DNA of 64,000 bases from JAJZQZ01 sp963790415 (GTDB lineage Bacteria > Actinomycetota > Thermoleophilia > RBG-16-64-13), in the NCBI GenBank assembly GCA_963790415.1, contig CAWBOK010000001.1, forward strand, positions 124,001-188,000, in the 5' to 3' direction. Positions 16,349 to 25,741 of the stretch are shown here, piece after piece. A model generated the notes under the pieces. The model saw nothing but the letters and a program-made list of their open reading frames with translations. It was not told where the DNA came from and made no database searches. Position 1 is the first letter of the stretch; each line of letters begins with the position of its first letter. The position numbers and the translations under genes are program-made.

Positions 16349-17811
16349 CTGCCGCCCCCAGCAGGAGGGGAGTCGCCCCCGAGCGCCCCTCCACCCCTCT
16401 CCGTCCGTAGTGCCGCGACCACCCGCTCCAGTCGCATCGAGCGCGATCCCTTCACCAGCACCACATCTCCCGGACGGATGCACGCCACTATGTCCGAGAG
16501 ACCGGCTTCCAGATCGGGTACATGTAGACCATCTCTGCCCCGACCGGCGGACGGGTCTTCACCCACACCTCCGAAACCATCCACCACGGCCGCCGAGAGT
16601 GGCCCGACGCCGATCAGACCGCGAACACCGATGGCAGCCGCGTAGGCGCCGATCTCTCGGTGATACCGACGACTCTCGGGGCCCAGTTCCAGCATATCGC
16701 CCAGTACCGCGACCGGACGCCCTCTCTCGTCACGTGCCCGCCGCACCAGATCGTCAAGCGCGACACGCGTCGCCGTGGGGTTGGCGTTGTAGCTGTCGTC
16801 CACGACCACGACGTCCCCGACCCGGTACTCGTCACCCCGCAGAGGGGTGAACACCGCGTTCGGCAGGCCTTCGGCACACTCGGCTACCGGCAGGCCCGCC
16901 GCGTAGCACGCCGCCAACGCCGCCACCGCGTTTTCCAGCCGATGGCGGCCGGCGAAAGGCACCTGTATCTCCACTTTACCCTCAGGCCAGACAACCTCGA
17001 GCAAGGCGTGAGACTCGCTGACGCTGGTCGCCTTCCCCATCACTTCGGCATATGCATGCCCGGCGTAGCAGAAGCGGACCACCCTCCGACCGGCCCGCTC
17101 AACCTGTTCTTCAAGCAGAGGTTCATCTGCCGGTATCACCGCCACGCCACCGGGACGCAACGCTCTGAACAACTCTCCCTTGGCCGCCGCCACTGCCGCG
17201 AGATCACCGAGTAGTTCCAGATGGACCGGAGCCACCTTGGTCACCAGCCCCACATCCGGCTCGGCGATGCGCCCGAGCTCCAGGATCTGACCCAGCCCAC
17301 GCATGCCCATCTCTACAACCGCCACCCCGGTCTCGGGCAGCAGCCGGAGAAGTGTGAGGGGAACGCCCACTTCGTTGTTCTGGTTGGCCTCAGTGGCTAT
17401 CACGGGACAGGATCTCTCCGCCGCCGCTTTCAGAAGGTCCTTCGTGCCCGTCTTGCCCACGCTCCCGGTGACCGCCAGCACGCGCGCCCCCGACTTGCGC
17501 CGCACGGCCCGCGCGAGTGCCCCCAGAGCCACTCTGCTGTCGGGCACGCCGTACAGCCTCTCTGCCGGAAGACCCGGTTCTCCCGCGCCTTCAGACCCGA
17601 AGCGGGCTCCGGATTCGATCACCGCGCCGCTCGCCCCGGCGGCGAACGCCGCGGCCACAAAGTGGTGCCCATCATGGGTCGCCCCCCGAAGGGCGACGAA
17701 CAGGTCCCCCGGCTTGAGCGTCCGCGTGTCTATCGCCACCCCGGGCACCGACTGCGCTACGCGCGCCACCTCAAGAGCGGCGGCGGCCTCTTCGGCCGTG
17801 AGCGAGATCAC
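16345..17811 (-). CDS. murF: UDP-N-acetylmuramoyl-tripeptide--D-alanyl-D-alanine ligase
   Basis: Completes the pentapeptide by adding D-Ala-D-Ala. Motifs: IDTRTLKPGDLFVALRG near residue 28, the ATP loop VTGSVGKTGTKDLL, ATEANQNNEVGVPLTLL, VEMGMRGLGQI, and the C-terminal DDSYNANPTATR, VLGDMLELG and VLVKGSRSMRLE. GTG 17811 overlaps the murE stop (GTGA) and gives 488 residues. The ATP loop reads GSVGKT in place of GTNGKT, as is normal for MurF. Confidence 0.96.
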   Translation of the reverse strand: MISLTAEEAAAALEVARVAQSVPGVAIDTRTLKPGDLFVALRGATHDGHHFVAAAFAAGASGAVIESGARFGSEGAGEPGLPAERLYGVPDSRVALGALARAVRRKSGARVLAVTGSVGKTGTKDLLKAAAERSCPVIATEANQNNEVGVPLTLLRLLPETGVAVVEMGMRGLGQILELGRIAEPDVGLVTKVAPVHLELLGDLAAVAAAKGELFRALRPGGVAVIPADEPLLEEQVERAGRRVVRFCYAGHAYAEVMGKATSVSESHALLEVVWPEGKVEIQVPFAGRHRLENAVAALAACYAAGLPVAECAEGLPNAVFTPLRGDEYRVGDVVVVDDSYNANPTATRVALDDLVRRARDERGRPVAVLGDMLELGPESRRYHREIGAYAAAIGVRGLIGVGPLSAAVVDGFGGVGEDPSAGRGRDGLHVPDLEAGLSDIVACIRPGDVVLVKGSRSMRLERVVAALRTERGGGALGGDSPPAGGGR

Positions 17812-19395
17812 GGACCCGCCCCGTTCCGCCCCTGCCCCCAACCACGGTCGAGCCCCCGCATGATCTCGCGGGCGACAAGCCGGTCGTCGAAGGGCGCGAC
17901 ATGGTCGGCGAACTCCTGCCCCCCCTCGTGCCCCTTCCCGAGGATCAGCACCATATCGCCGGCCCGGGCGGCGCGAAGAGCGTAGCCGATCGCCGCACGT
18001 CGGTCTACTTCGATCACGGCGCCGGCGGGATTCTCCAACCCGGCCACGATGTCCGCGATGATGGCGTCCGGGCGTTCACTGCGCGGGTTGTCCGACGTGA
18101 CCACCAGGATGTCCGAGCCCTGCTCCGCCGCGCGACCCATCAGTGGGCGCTTTCCGCGGTCCCTGTCTCCCCCGCAACCCACTACGGCGATCAGCCTGCC
18201 CGCGGTGACGCCCCGAGACACGCGCAGCACGTTCTCCACCGAATCGGGGGTATGCGCGTAGTCCACCACGACCGTGAAGGGTGCACCTTCGTCCACCCGC
18301 TCCAGGCGACCCGGCACGCCTGGAAACAGAGGCAGGCAGTCGATCATGCCGTCGAAGTCGAGGCCGAGCCCGACCCCGATCGCCAGGGCGACAAGCACGT
18401 TTTCCGCGTTGTAGCGACCGAGAAGCGCACTTCTAAGCGGGCGTTCCAGCTCTTCGCCCCGCACGATCGGGCGCCCTTGAGCCCGCATGACTGCGGCGAG
18501 GGCGCGGCCCCGCACCGTCAGGCTGCCACGGAGGCCCGCATCGTCGGTAACCAGTCCCAGCAGTTCGAGATCGGGAGTGTGCACGCCCTCGACATGGCCA
18601 CACGAGACGGTGAGCAGACGGTCCGGCGGCAGTCGTTCGGCCAGGATGCGCCCGAACCCATCGTCGACGTTCACCACGGACACCGGTCTGCTCTTGGCGA
18701 ACCGGGGTTCGAGGAAGAGGCGGCTCTTCGCGGCAAAGTAGGCGTCGATGGTGCCGTGATAGTCGAGATGGTCCTGTGTCAGATTGGTGAAGGCCACGGC
18801 CGCGAACGAGATGCCCGCCACCCGCCCCAGATCGAGCGCATGCGACGAGACCTCCATCACCGCGGCTTGATCGCCTGCGTCTACCATGAAGGCCAGATCC
18901 TGTTGGATGTCCACCGGCTCCGGCGTCGTTCGCTCGGCGGGGAATACCGACCCCACCCATCCGCCGCTCGACCGTGCTCAGGAGGCCCGCCCGTCTACCC
19001 GCTTCCGCGAACAGAAAGGCAGTCAAGAAGGCGGTGGTGGTCTTGCCGTTCGTACCGGTGATACCGATCGTGGGCAGACGTGCGCTCGGATGCTCGTAGA
19101 GGCAGGATGCCACCAGACCCATCGCCCAGCGCACGGAAGGCACCACCACCTGAGCGACGGGCAGTGCGAGTTCCCGCTCCACACACAGCGCGACGGCGCC
19201 GCCAGAGACGGCCTCGGGCGCGAATTCGTGCCCATCGCGAACGAAACCGGGGACGCAGAAGAAGAGGCAGCCGGGACCGACGGTGGAGCTGCGATAGGAG
19301 AGCGAAGAGACGTCGAGCGAAGGGTCTCCGACGATCCGGAAGCCCTCCACGTCCCTGAAGAGGTCAGCCAGTCTCACGGTGCCCGATTCTACCAC
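17808..19395 (-). CDS. murE: UDP-N-acetylmuramoyl-tripeptide synthetase (probably meso-diaminopimelate adding); one frame break
   Basis: Adds the third amino acid to the stem peptide. The N-terminal part carries ITGTNGKTTTAFL and the C-terminal part has ERTTPEPVDIQ, NLTQDHLDYHGT, DYAHTPDSVENVL and SDNPRSERPD. The D-N-P-R motif is the hallmark of meso-diaminopimelate-specific MurE. The two parts are in different frames, joining near 18950 in a G-rich run; removing one G restores a continuous 528-residue protein reading ERRMGGSVFPAERTTPE across the joint. Start is GTG 19395 or an in-frame GTG six codons later. I treat the break as a base error, since an essential enzyme is otherwise perfectly conserved. 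Confidence 0.9.
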
Positions 19396-19419
19396 AGTGC
19401 CCGGATCCCCCGGCGAGGT

Positions 19420-21094
19420 TCACTGCGGCGCCCCGCTGGGAGCGATCTCGAGTCGTTTCAGGGCGAAGTCGGCGATGCGGGCAAAGGCCGGCGCCGCCAC
19501 CAACGCGCCGAAATGCTGCGTGGCCGGCTCGTCGACCATCACGAGGATGACGAGGCGTGGGGAGTCGGCGGGCACCATCCCGATGAACGAGGCGACTATG
19601 CGGTCGGTGTCGTATCCCCGACCCTTCACCTTGGGCTTCTCGGCCGTCCCGGTCTTTCCGGCCACGACATACCCCGTCACCCGCGCGGCGCTACCCGTCC
19701 CATCCGACACCGTGTCCTTGAGCATCTCACGCAACTGGCCGGCGACGACGCTGCTGATCACGCGGCGGGAAGGCGTCTTCACGTGCTCGTTCTGCACCAG
19801 AAAAGGCTGCACGTAGACGCCATCGTTCGCGATCGCGGCATACGCGGCCGCCATCTGCAGAGGGCTCGCCGAGATGCCCTGCCCGATGGGCACGTTGGCG
19901 ATCGTGGAGCCCGACCACTTGTCCGGCGCCGGCATGCTGCCCGCGGCCTCTCCCGGGAAGTCGATGCCGGTCTTCTGGGTGAACCCAAAACGGCGGATCA
20001 TGTCTACCAGCGGGAGTTTTCCCACCTTCTTCCCCAGCTTGATCGTGCCCACGTTCGACGACAGAGCCAGGATCTGGGTCACGCTGAGGTCGCGCACCGC
20101 GGGTAGATCCTCAGTGTGGGATTCTTCCACGACCCTGTCCCACACCTTGATGCTCCGCTCCACCTTCAGCCGGGTCTCCGGAGTCACGAGGCCGCGCCTC
20201 GAGTGCGGCCGCCACCGTGACCACTTTGAAGGTCGAGCCCGGTTCGTACTGATCTGTGACCGCCATGTTGCGCTGCAGGAGGGCATCGGTGTTGCCGTAG
20301 GTGTTCGCGTCGAACAGCGGAGCGTTGGCCATGGCCAGAACCTCGCCGGTGCGCGGGTCGAGCACGATGGCGGTCGCCTTCTTCGCGCCGAACTCCGTGA
20401 GCACGTCGCTCAACACCTGTTCGGCCTGCCACTGGATGTCTTCGTCGATGGTGAGTTTGATCGAGTGTCCGTCGGTGCTCTCCTCGTCCGTGAGGATATC
20501 GAGGCTACGCCCGCTGCGGTCCCCGATGTAGTCGCGCTCGCCCGGCCGCCCGGCGAGCACCGCCTGGTACTCCAACTCGAGACCGGCAAGACCTTTGCCA
20601 CTCAGCCCCCACGCAGCCCAGAAGCTGCGGCGCCAGAACCCCTTTGGGGTACACGCGCTTGTCTGTGGGCCTCACTTCGATCCCGTCCAGACCCAGCGAC
20701 AACGCACGCGGCGGCCACACTCGGGTCCACGATGCGCGCGAGGACACTGTAGCCGGCATCCTTGGTCAGAGCCGCGAGCAACGTGTCCTCGGGTATGCTC
20801 AATTTCGAGGCGAGGCTCTTAGCGGTCTTTGCCGGGTCGTCCACGAGCCTCGGGTTCGCGACCACCGAGGCCATGCGCTTGGACACCGCCAGCTCAGCAC
20901 CCTCGACGATCGTAGATGACGCCCCGCCCAGCGGGCAGCGTCGCCTCACGGAGGTGCTGCTGGTCCGCCGCGGTTCGCAGTTCCGCCGCCTGCACGACCT
21001 GTAGGTAGAAGGCTCGACCACTGAGCATCAAGAAGCTCAGCGCGATAAAGGCGACCGAGGCTCGCAAGCGCCGATTGGTGTGACGGAGTCCCAT
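19420..21094 (-). CDS. ftsI: Septal penicillin-binding protein (FtsI/PBP3, class B); four frame breaks
   Basis: Transpeptidase that cross-links septal peptidoglycan with FtsW. The N-terminus (from ATG 21094) has a transmembrane helix (SVAFIALSFLMLSGRAFYL) and the GRGVIYDR start of the dimerisation domain. Later pieces contain VYPKGVLAPQLLG, GLAGLELEYQ, the catalytic EPGSTFK (S-x-x-K), LALSSNVG (S-x-N) and AGKTGTAEKP (K-T-G). These segments occupy successive frames, changing near 20920, 20700, 20620 and 20200. Each change is repaired by deleting one base and the corrected length is exactly 557 codons. All catalytic motifs are intact, so the gene is almost certainly functional. Confidence 0.9.
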
Positions 21095-21654
21095 CTACCG
21101 CACGGATCCGCTATCCGCCGAGCCGGCGACCCCCTCCGCGCCGTCGCCCGCTCCCATGTCGAGAAACTCAAAATGCGGTCCAGGGACCATGCCCATCTTC
21201 TCGCGCCGCCGCTTCCACGCGCTGATGAGCCGTCAGGGCGGCCACTTTGGTCTGCAGGGCGGCCCTCTCGATCTTGAGAGCGCTCTGTCGATCTTGGAGT
21301 TGGGCGAAGCGATACTCGGCGCCCGTCGCGGCCATGTTGAGACTCACCGGAGCCAGGAGCGCCAGACCGGCCAGCAGGATGAACCCGGCCGCCCTGAGGC
21401 TGTGCCACCGGAACCGAGGGAGGACTCTCGGGCGGCGGCGGCGCCAGTCGCGGCGCCGGCATAGGTCTGCTGATTCGAGGAGCTGAGGTGCTTCCCCTCG
21501 TGCGGGTAGCCGAGACGGCGCGCGACGGCCCGCCTCGGGGTTGGGTCCTCTCCTGAGAGGCCACACGCGCGGCGCTCCGGCGCGCGGCGTCCGACCCGTC
21601 CTCATCGTACTGCCAACGGGGGTGTTGCCAAGACCGGGCTGCCGACGCCATCAC
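21095..21654 (-). CDS. ftsL: FtsL-like divisome protein; two frame breaks
   Basis: Short bitopic protein between rsmH and ftsI, the usual ftsL position. The start GTG-ATG overlaps the rsmH stop. A Pro/Arg-rich cytoplasmic part (about 78 residues) leads to one transmembrane helix (FILLAGLALLAPVSLN), then a coiled coil (YRFAQLQDRQSALKIER) and a short tail with MGMVPGPHFEF, typical of FtsL. Frame changes occur near 21405 and 21200; each is repaired by removing one base, after which the frame ends in a TAG directly abutting the ftsI ATG. Corrected length is 185 residues. FtsL sequences are poorly conserved, so position, topology and the GMVP tail carry the call. Confidence 0.8.
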
Positions 21655-22577
21655 AGGCTCCGAGCCGCCCGCAGCTTGGCAGAGCTGGAGCGAGGATTGA
21701 GTTCGATCTCCCTGGGGCCAGGAACGACCGGCTTGGTTGTCATAATCTCCATAGTGGGTCGCCTACCGCAGACACAGAGTGGAAAATCAGGTGGGCAGGT
21801 GCACGGATGAGCCTGAGCCACGAAGAACTCCTTGACGATGCGATCTTCCAGTGAGTGGAAGCTGATGACCGCCAACACTCCGCCCGGTTCCAAGAGGGCG
21901 AGCGCCTCCGGTAGCGCGCGGCGGAGACTCGCAAGTTCGTCGTTGACGGCGATGCGCAGAGCTTGGAACACGCGCCGGGCCGGATTCCGCGATCCGAACC
22001 TGGCCGGGGTCGGGATGGCCCCTTTGATGGTATCGACCAACTCCGACGTGCTCGAGAACGGGGATCGGGCGCGTCGACGAACGATTGCCCGCGCGATGCG
22101 ACGGGCGTAGCGCTCCTCGCCGAAATCGATGAAGACGCGGCCCAGGCGAACCTCGTCCCAACTGTTGAGGATCTCGGCGGCGGTCAGAGAGCCCGCCGGA
22201 TCCATGCGCATGTCGAGAGGGGCGTCGTAGCTGTAGGAGAAGCCCCGTTCGACGGTGTCTATCTGCATGCTGCTAACGCCCAAATCCATGTAGATATGGG
22301 TGGCCTTGAGGCCGGCGCGGGCCATGTGGGAGAGACTCTCAGCGAAGTCGCCCGGGTAGAAACGTGCCGGCACGTGCAGTCCCGGCCGCAGCTCTTCGAA
22401 GTATCGTTGCGCGATCGGATCGCGGTCGCATGCGATAAAGAGTCCCCGAGGGCCCAGCAGCCGCGTGACCACGGTCGCATGGCCTCCCGCTCCGAACGTA
22501 CAGTCGATAACGCGACTCTCCGGCTCGGGATCCAGAAGCTCGATCAACTCGGCCGTCAAGACAGGCACATGGGCCAT
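21651..22577 (-). CDS. rsmH: 16S rRNA (cytosine-1402-N4)-methyltransferase
   Basis: SAM-dependent methyltransferase (MraW). The N-terminal HVPVLTAELIELL and the SAM motif DCTFGAGGHA are followed by YMDLGVSSMQID, RGFSYSYDAPLDMRMD, NPARRVFQALRIAVNDEL and VISFHSLEDRIVKEFF, all diagnostic. The ATG at 22577 has GGAG six bases upstream; ATG 22583 and a TTG at 22622 that would overlap mraZ are alternatives. It is the second gene of the dcw cluster, after mraZ. Confidence 0.96.
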   Translation of the reverse strand: MAHVPVLTAELIELLDPEPESRVIDCTFGAGGHATVVTRLLGPRGLFIACDRDPIAQRYFEELRPGLHVPARFYPGDFAESLSHMARAGLKATHIYMDLGVSSMQIDTVERGFSYSYDAPLDMRMDPAGSLTAAEILNSWDEVRLGRVFIDFGEERYARRIARAIVRRRARSPFSSTSELVDTIKGAIPTPARFGSRNPARRVFQALRIAVNDELASLRRALPEALALLEPGGVLAVISFHSLEDRIVKEFFVAQAHPCTCPPDFPLCVCGRRPTMEIMTTKPVVPGPREIELNPRSSSAKLRAARSL

Positions 22578-22611
22578 GGCCATCTCCAGCTCGAATGCCA
22601 CTGACAGGACG

Positions 22612-23073
22612 CTAAGAGGCATCTTCCACCCCGCTCAGGCCGTCGCCTGTCGCTGCCCGCTGAGCCGCACGCGCGGCGCGATAGCGGTCGTGAGCGGGTG
22701 GATGCCAGAGCCGCAGATGGTCGCGGTGCCCGGTGATGCGGACTCTTCCTTCGAGACCCAGGGTCTCCACGATCTCCTGGGGTACCACGACGCGGCCCTG
22801 TTTGTCGGGTACCACGCGGTACATGCTCTCGTACAGATCCCCGATCTGGGCGTCGTCTTCGCGATTGAGGAAGGGGTCGAGCGGTTCGATATGCTTCGCG
22901 TCGTACGTCCGCCACGACTCCACATCGTACAAGCGCACGTAGGCGCCGCCATGCGAACTCGGGACGAAATACGATTCGCCTATGAAGGGCTCGCGGAAAC
23001 CAGCGGGTAGTGTCAGACGCCCCTTGTCGTCAAGGACGTGGTCCACGTGGCCGGTGAGAAAGGGTCCGTGCAT
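22612..23073 (-). CDS. mraZ: MraZ transcriptional regulator / SpoVT-AbrB domain protein
   Basis: DNA-binding ring-forming protein that represses its own dcw promoter in studied bacteria. Two AbrB-like motifs are visible, DDKGRLTLPAGFR near residue 15 and DKQGRVVVPQEIVETLG near residue 85. I prefer the ATG at 23073 (MHGPFLTGH) because the predicted transcript starts at that A. An ATG two codons upstream (23079) is the alternative, and neither has a Shine-Dalgarno. TGGGG boxes upstream match known MraZ operators. It is the first gene of the division cluster. Confidence 0.95.
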   Translation of the reverse strand: MHGPFLTGHVDHVLDDKGRLTLPAGFREPFIGESYFVPSSHGGAYVRLYDVESWRTYDAKHIEPLDPFLNREDDAQIGDLYESMYRVVPDKQGRVVVPQEIVETLGLEGRVRITGHRDHLRLWHPPAHDRYRAARAAQRAATGDGLSGVEDAS

Positions 23074-23079
23074 GGGCAT

Positions 23080-23108
23080 ACCATAAACTACGGCGCCCCA
23101 AAACGCAA
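23080..23108 (-). promoter_or_regulatory. Predicted mraZ (dcw cluster) promoter, probably leaderless
   Basis: On the minus strand a TTGCGT -35 (23103-23108) is separated by exactly 17 bases from a TATGGT -10 (23080-23085). Seven bases after the -10 comes the A of the mraZ ATG at 23073, so the transcript would begin at the start codon with no leader, as is common in Actinomycetota. No Shine-Dalgarno is present, which agrees. Confidence 0.6.
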
Positions 23109-23131
23109 CATTCTTACCCCATTTTGCCCCA
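23096..23131 (-). promoter_or_regulatory. MraZ-box array (three TGGGG sites)
   Basis: Three TGGGG pentamers on the minus strand (23127-23131, 23117-23121, 23096-23100), spaced 10 and 21 bases apart, that is on one helix face. MraZ of E. coli and Mycoplasma binds TGGGN repeats with a 10-base period just upstream of mraZ. Here the boxes flank and overlap the -35, so MraZ binding should block polymerase: autorepression of the division cluster. Confidence 0.65.
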
Positions 23132-23329
23132 CTACACCGTTTGTTGCACCACTCCGGCTGTCGATCCTCCCCCGAAGGCCCACTGTGCGGGGTTCTCACT
23201 CAATGCAGAGTCCATTTCACTAGTCATTGTATGCAATACCTCATGCATGACGAACGGGCGCACGCAGTTGCCCGAACCATGACGCGATAATCGGAGGTCG
23301 AGGCCTTCAACAGGAAGGGTCTCCACAGG

Positions 23330-25675
23330 TCAGATCTTCTTGAGCGGAGCGTAGTCGACCAACAGCTTCTTCTGCTCGCCGAGTTCGGCGAAGAACACAC
23401 GGACTACTCCCCCACTCTCCACGCCGAGTACCATCCCCTCGCCGAACTTGGCGTGCATCACTCGATCACCCACGGCGAAGCCTGTCTCTTCCCCTGTTGC
23501 TCGTGCCGACTCAGCGCCCACCTCGGACGTCGAAACCGATGGTACCACTCGCCGCCCCGCCGGGATGCTACCCGCCCGAGCAGGACTCCAGGGACGCGCA
23601 CTCGCCGCCCCGCCGGCAGCCTGGCGGCCGTATCGGTACGTCCCCACCGGCTTTGTCCCCCGACGCTCGATGAGTTCCGAGGGAAGTTCCGTCAGAAACC
23701 GGCTGGGTTGATTGTACGCACCGGCGCCATAGAGCGAACGGCTGCGAGCGAACGTGAGGAACAGGTGGTCCATAGCACGCGTGATGCCCACGTAGCAGAG
23801 CCGACGCTCCTCCTCCAGATTCTGCTCATCGAGCGCCCGGGAGTGCGGGAAGACCCCTTCTTCCATACCGACGACAAATACCACCGGGAACTCCAGGCCC
23901 TTCGCGTTGTGGAGGGTCATCAGCGTCACCTGCTCCGACGCGTCCGCTAGTCCATCGATGTCCGCATACAGGCTGATCTCGGCGAGAAACTCATCGAGAC
24001 CGCCGTCGGGGTTCGCGCGGTCGTACTCCTGGGCGACTCCCAGAAATTCCTGCAGGTTCTCCAGGCGTCCCTCAGCCTCTAACGTGCGCTCTTCGCGCAG
24101 CGTCGACAGGAGGCCGCTCTCTTCGAGCACGGCCCTCACTTGGTCGGCCACCGAGACCCGCTCGTCGGAACCATACGACCGTTCCCAGCCGGTGAACGCC
24201 CGGTCGAGATCGAGCAGCGACCGGCGGGCCCCGGGGGCGAACTGCTCACCGGCTTCCGCGGCACGACCGAGCGCACCGCGAAAGGAGAGCCCCTCGGCGT
24301 CGGCGAGTTGTTGCAGGCGGGCCTGCGCGACCCCCCCCAACCCGCGCTTCGGCTGGTTCACGATGCGTTGCAGAGAAAGGTCGTCGGCAGGGTTGACCAC
24401 GACCCGCAGGTAGGCCAGGACGTCCTTGATCTCAGCCCGATCGTAGAAACGGGTGCCACCGACCACCTGGTATGCGATGGCATAGCGCACCAGGATATCC
24501 TCCAGCACGCGGGACTGGGCGTTGACCCGGTAGAAGACCGCGATCTCGCTCGGTCGACGACCCTGTCGCAGTACAGTCTGGATCTCGCCTGCCACCAAGC
24601 GGGCTTCCTCATGCTCGTCCCGGCACTCCATGAGCACGATGGCGGCTCCGGCGCCACGATCGCTCCACAGGTGCTTCGGTTTGCGACCGCGGTTGTTGGC
24701 CACCACCGCGTTGGCCGCGTTGAGGATGGTAGTGGTGGAACGGTAATTCTGCTCCAACTTGACCACGGCCGCATCGGGGAAATCCTTCTCGAACTCCATG
24801 ATGTTGCGGATATCAGCACCACGCCACGAGTACACCGACTGATCGTCGTCACCCACCACGGTGATCTGCTGGTGTTCTTCGGCGAGTAACCTCACCAAGG
24901 TGTACTGAGCGTGGTTGGTGTCCTGGTACTCGTCCACCAGCACCTGACGAAACGCGTTCCTGTAGTGAGCCAACCGGTGCGGGAAAAGCCGCAACACGTC
25001 GACCATGCGCATGATGAGGTCGTCGAAATCCATGGCGTTCAGGTCGTAGAGCGATTGCTGATAGCGGCGGTACACCGCCGTGGTCACTTCGAGATAGCCA
25101 TAGCCCGACGAGGCCCCTGCCCAGGATCCGCCGGGCTCCTCGCCGTGCGAACCGAAGTCGTCGACGTCGACAAGCCGATTCTTGGCGTCGGAGATACGGG
25201 CGTGCACCGCCCGGGGCGGGAAACGCTTCACGTCGTAACCCAGATCTTCCAGGCATCGCTTCACCAGTCGGACCTGGTCGTCTTGGTCGTAGATGGTGAA
25301 GCCGGAGCGGTAGCCCAGCGACGCGGCCTCACTGCGCAACATGCGCGCGCAGGCTGAGTGGAAGGTCGACACCCACATCGTGGCGGCCACAGGCCCGACA
25401 AGATCGACCACTCTGGCCCTCATCTCGGCCGCCGCCTTGTTGGTGAAGGTGATGGCGAGGATCTCGTAGGGCCCGGCTTGGCCGCTTCGGATAAGGTGGG
25501 CGATGCGATAGGTGAGCACGCGCGTCTTGCCGGAACCCGCGCCCGCCAACACAAGCAAGGGTCCGCCCGGGTGGTAGATGGCCGCCGCCTGGGCCGGGTT
25601 CAGGTCGGGCGCGACGCCGTCAGGCGGAAGAGGAACACCCGATGAGACGGGGACGGTGTGATCGCGAAGAGACAT
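23330..25675 (-). CDS. pcrA: ATP-dependent DNA helicase UvrD/PcrA
   Basis: Superfamily 1A 3'-5' helicase for repair and for clearing stalled polymerases or recombinase filaments. It has LNPAQAAAI (Q motif), the Walker A AGAGSGKTRVL, VDEYQDTNHAQ (Walker B), DDDQSVYSWRGAD, EQNYRST, and the late motifs VTLMTLHNAKGLEF and VGITRAMDHLFLTFA. The C-terminal MHAKFGEGMVLG tail is the PcrA tudor-like RNA-polymerase-binding domain, so PcrA is a better name than UvrD. ATG 25675 gives 781 residues. No nuclease domain is present. It ends 250 bases before mraZ in the same direction and is probably transcribed separately. Confidence 0.95.
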   Translation of the reverse strand: MSLRDHTVPVSSGVPLPPDGVAPDLNPAQAAAIYHPGGPLLVLAGAGSGKTRVLTYRIAHLIRSGQAGPYEILAITFTNKAAAEMRARVVDLVGPVAATMWVSTFHSACARMLRSEAASLGYRSGFTIYDQDDQVRLVKRCLEDLGYDVKRFPPRAVHARISDAKNRLVDVDDFGSHGEEPGGSWAGASSGYGYLEVTTAVYRRYQQSLYDLNAMDFDDLIMRMVDVLRLFPHRLAHYRNAFRQVLVDEYQDTNHAQYTLVRLLAEEHQQITVVGDDDQSVYSWRGADIRNIMEFEKDFPDAAVVKLEQNYRSTTTILNAANAVVANNRGRKPKHLWSDRGAGAAIVLMECRDEHEEARLVAGEIQTVLRQGRRPSEIAVFYRVNAQSRVLEDILVRYAIAYQVVGGTRFYDRAEIKDVLAYLRVVVNPADDLSLQRIVNQPKRGLGGVAQARLQQLADAEGLSFRGALGRAAEAGEQFAPGARRSLLDLDRAFTGWERSYGSDERVSVADQVRAVLEESGLLSTLREERTLEAEGRLENLQEFLGVAQEYDRANPDGGLDEFLAEISLYADIDGLADASEQVTLMTLHNAKGLEFPVVFVVGMEEGVFPHSRALDEQNLEEERRLCYVGITRAMDHLFLTFARSRSLYGAGAYNQPSRFLTELPSELIERRGTKPVGTYRYGRQAAGGAASARPWSPARAGSIPAGRRVVPSVSTSEVGAESARATGEETGFAVGDRVMHAKFGEGMVLGVESGGVVRVFFAELGEQKKLLVDYAPLKKI

Positions 25676-25741
25676 GGGGCAATGGTACCAGCCCGCCAAG
25701 ACGAGCACCGGGAACAGCCACCATCACCCAAGTCCGGAGGG

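Noticed and set aside
19420..21094. ftsI as a pseudogene
   Set aside because: All catalytic motifs are intact and each break is a single extra base; an essential gene in an otherwise complete cluster is unlikely to be decayed.
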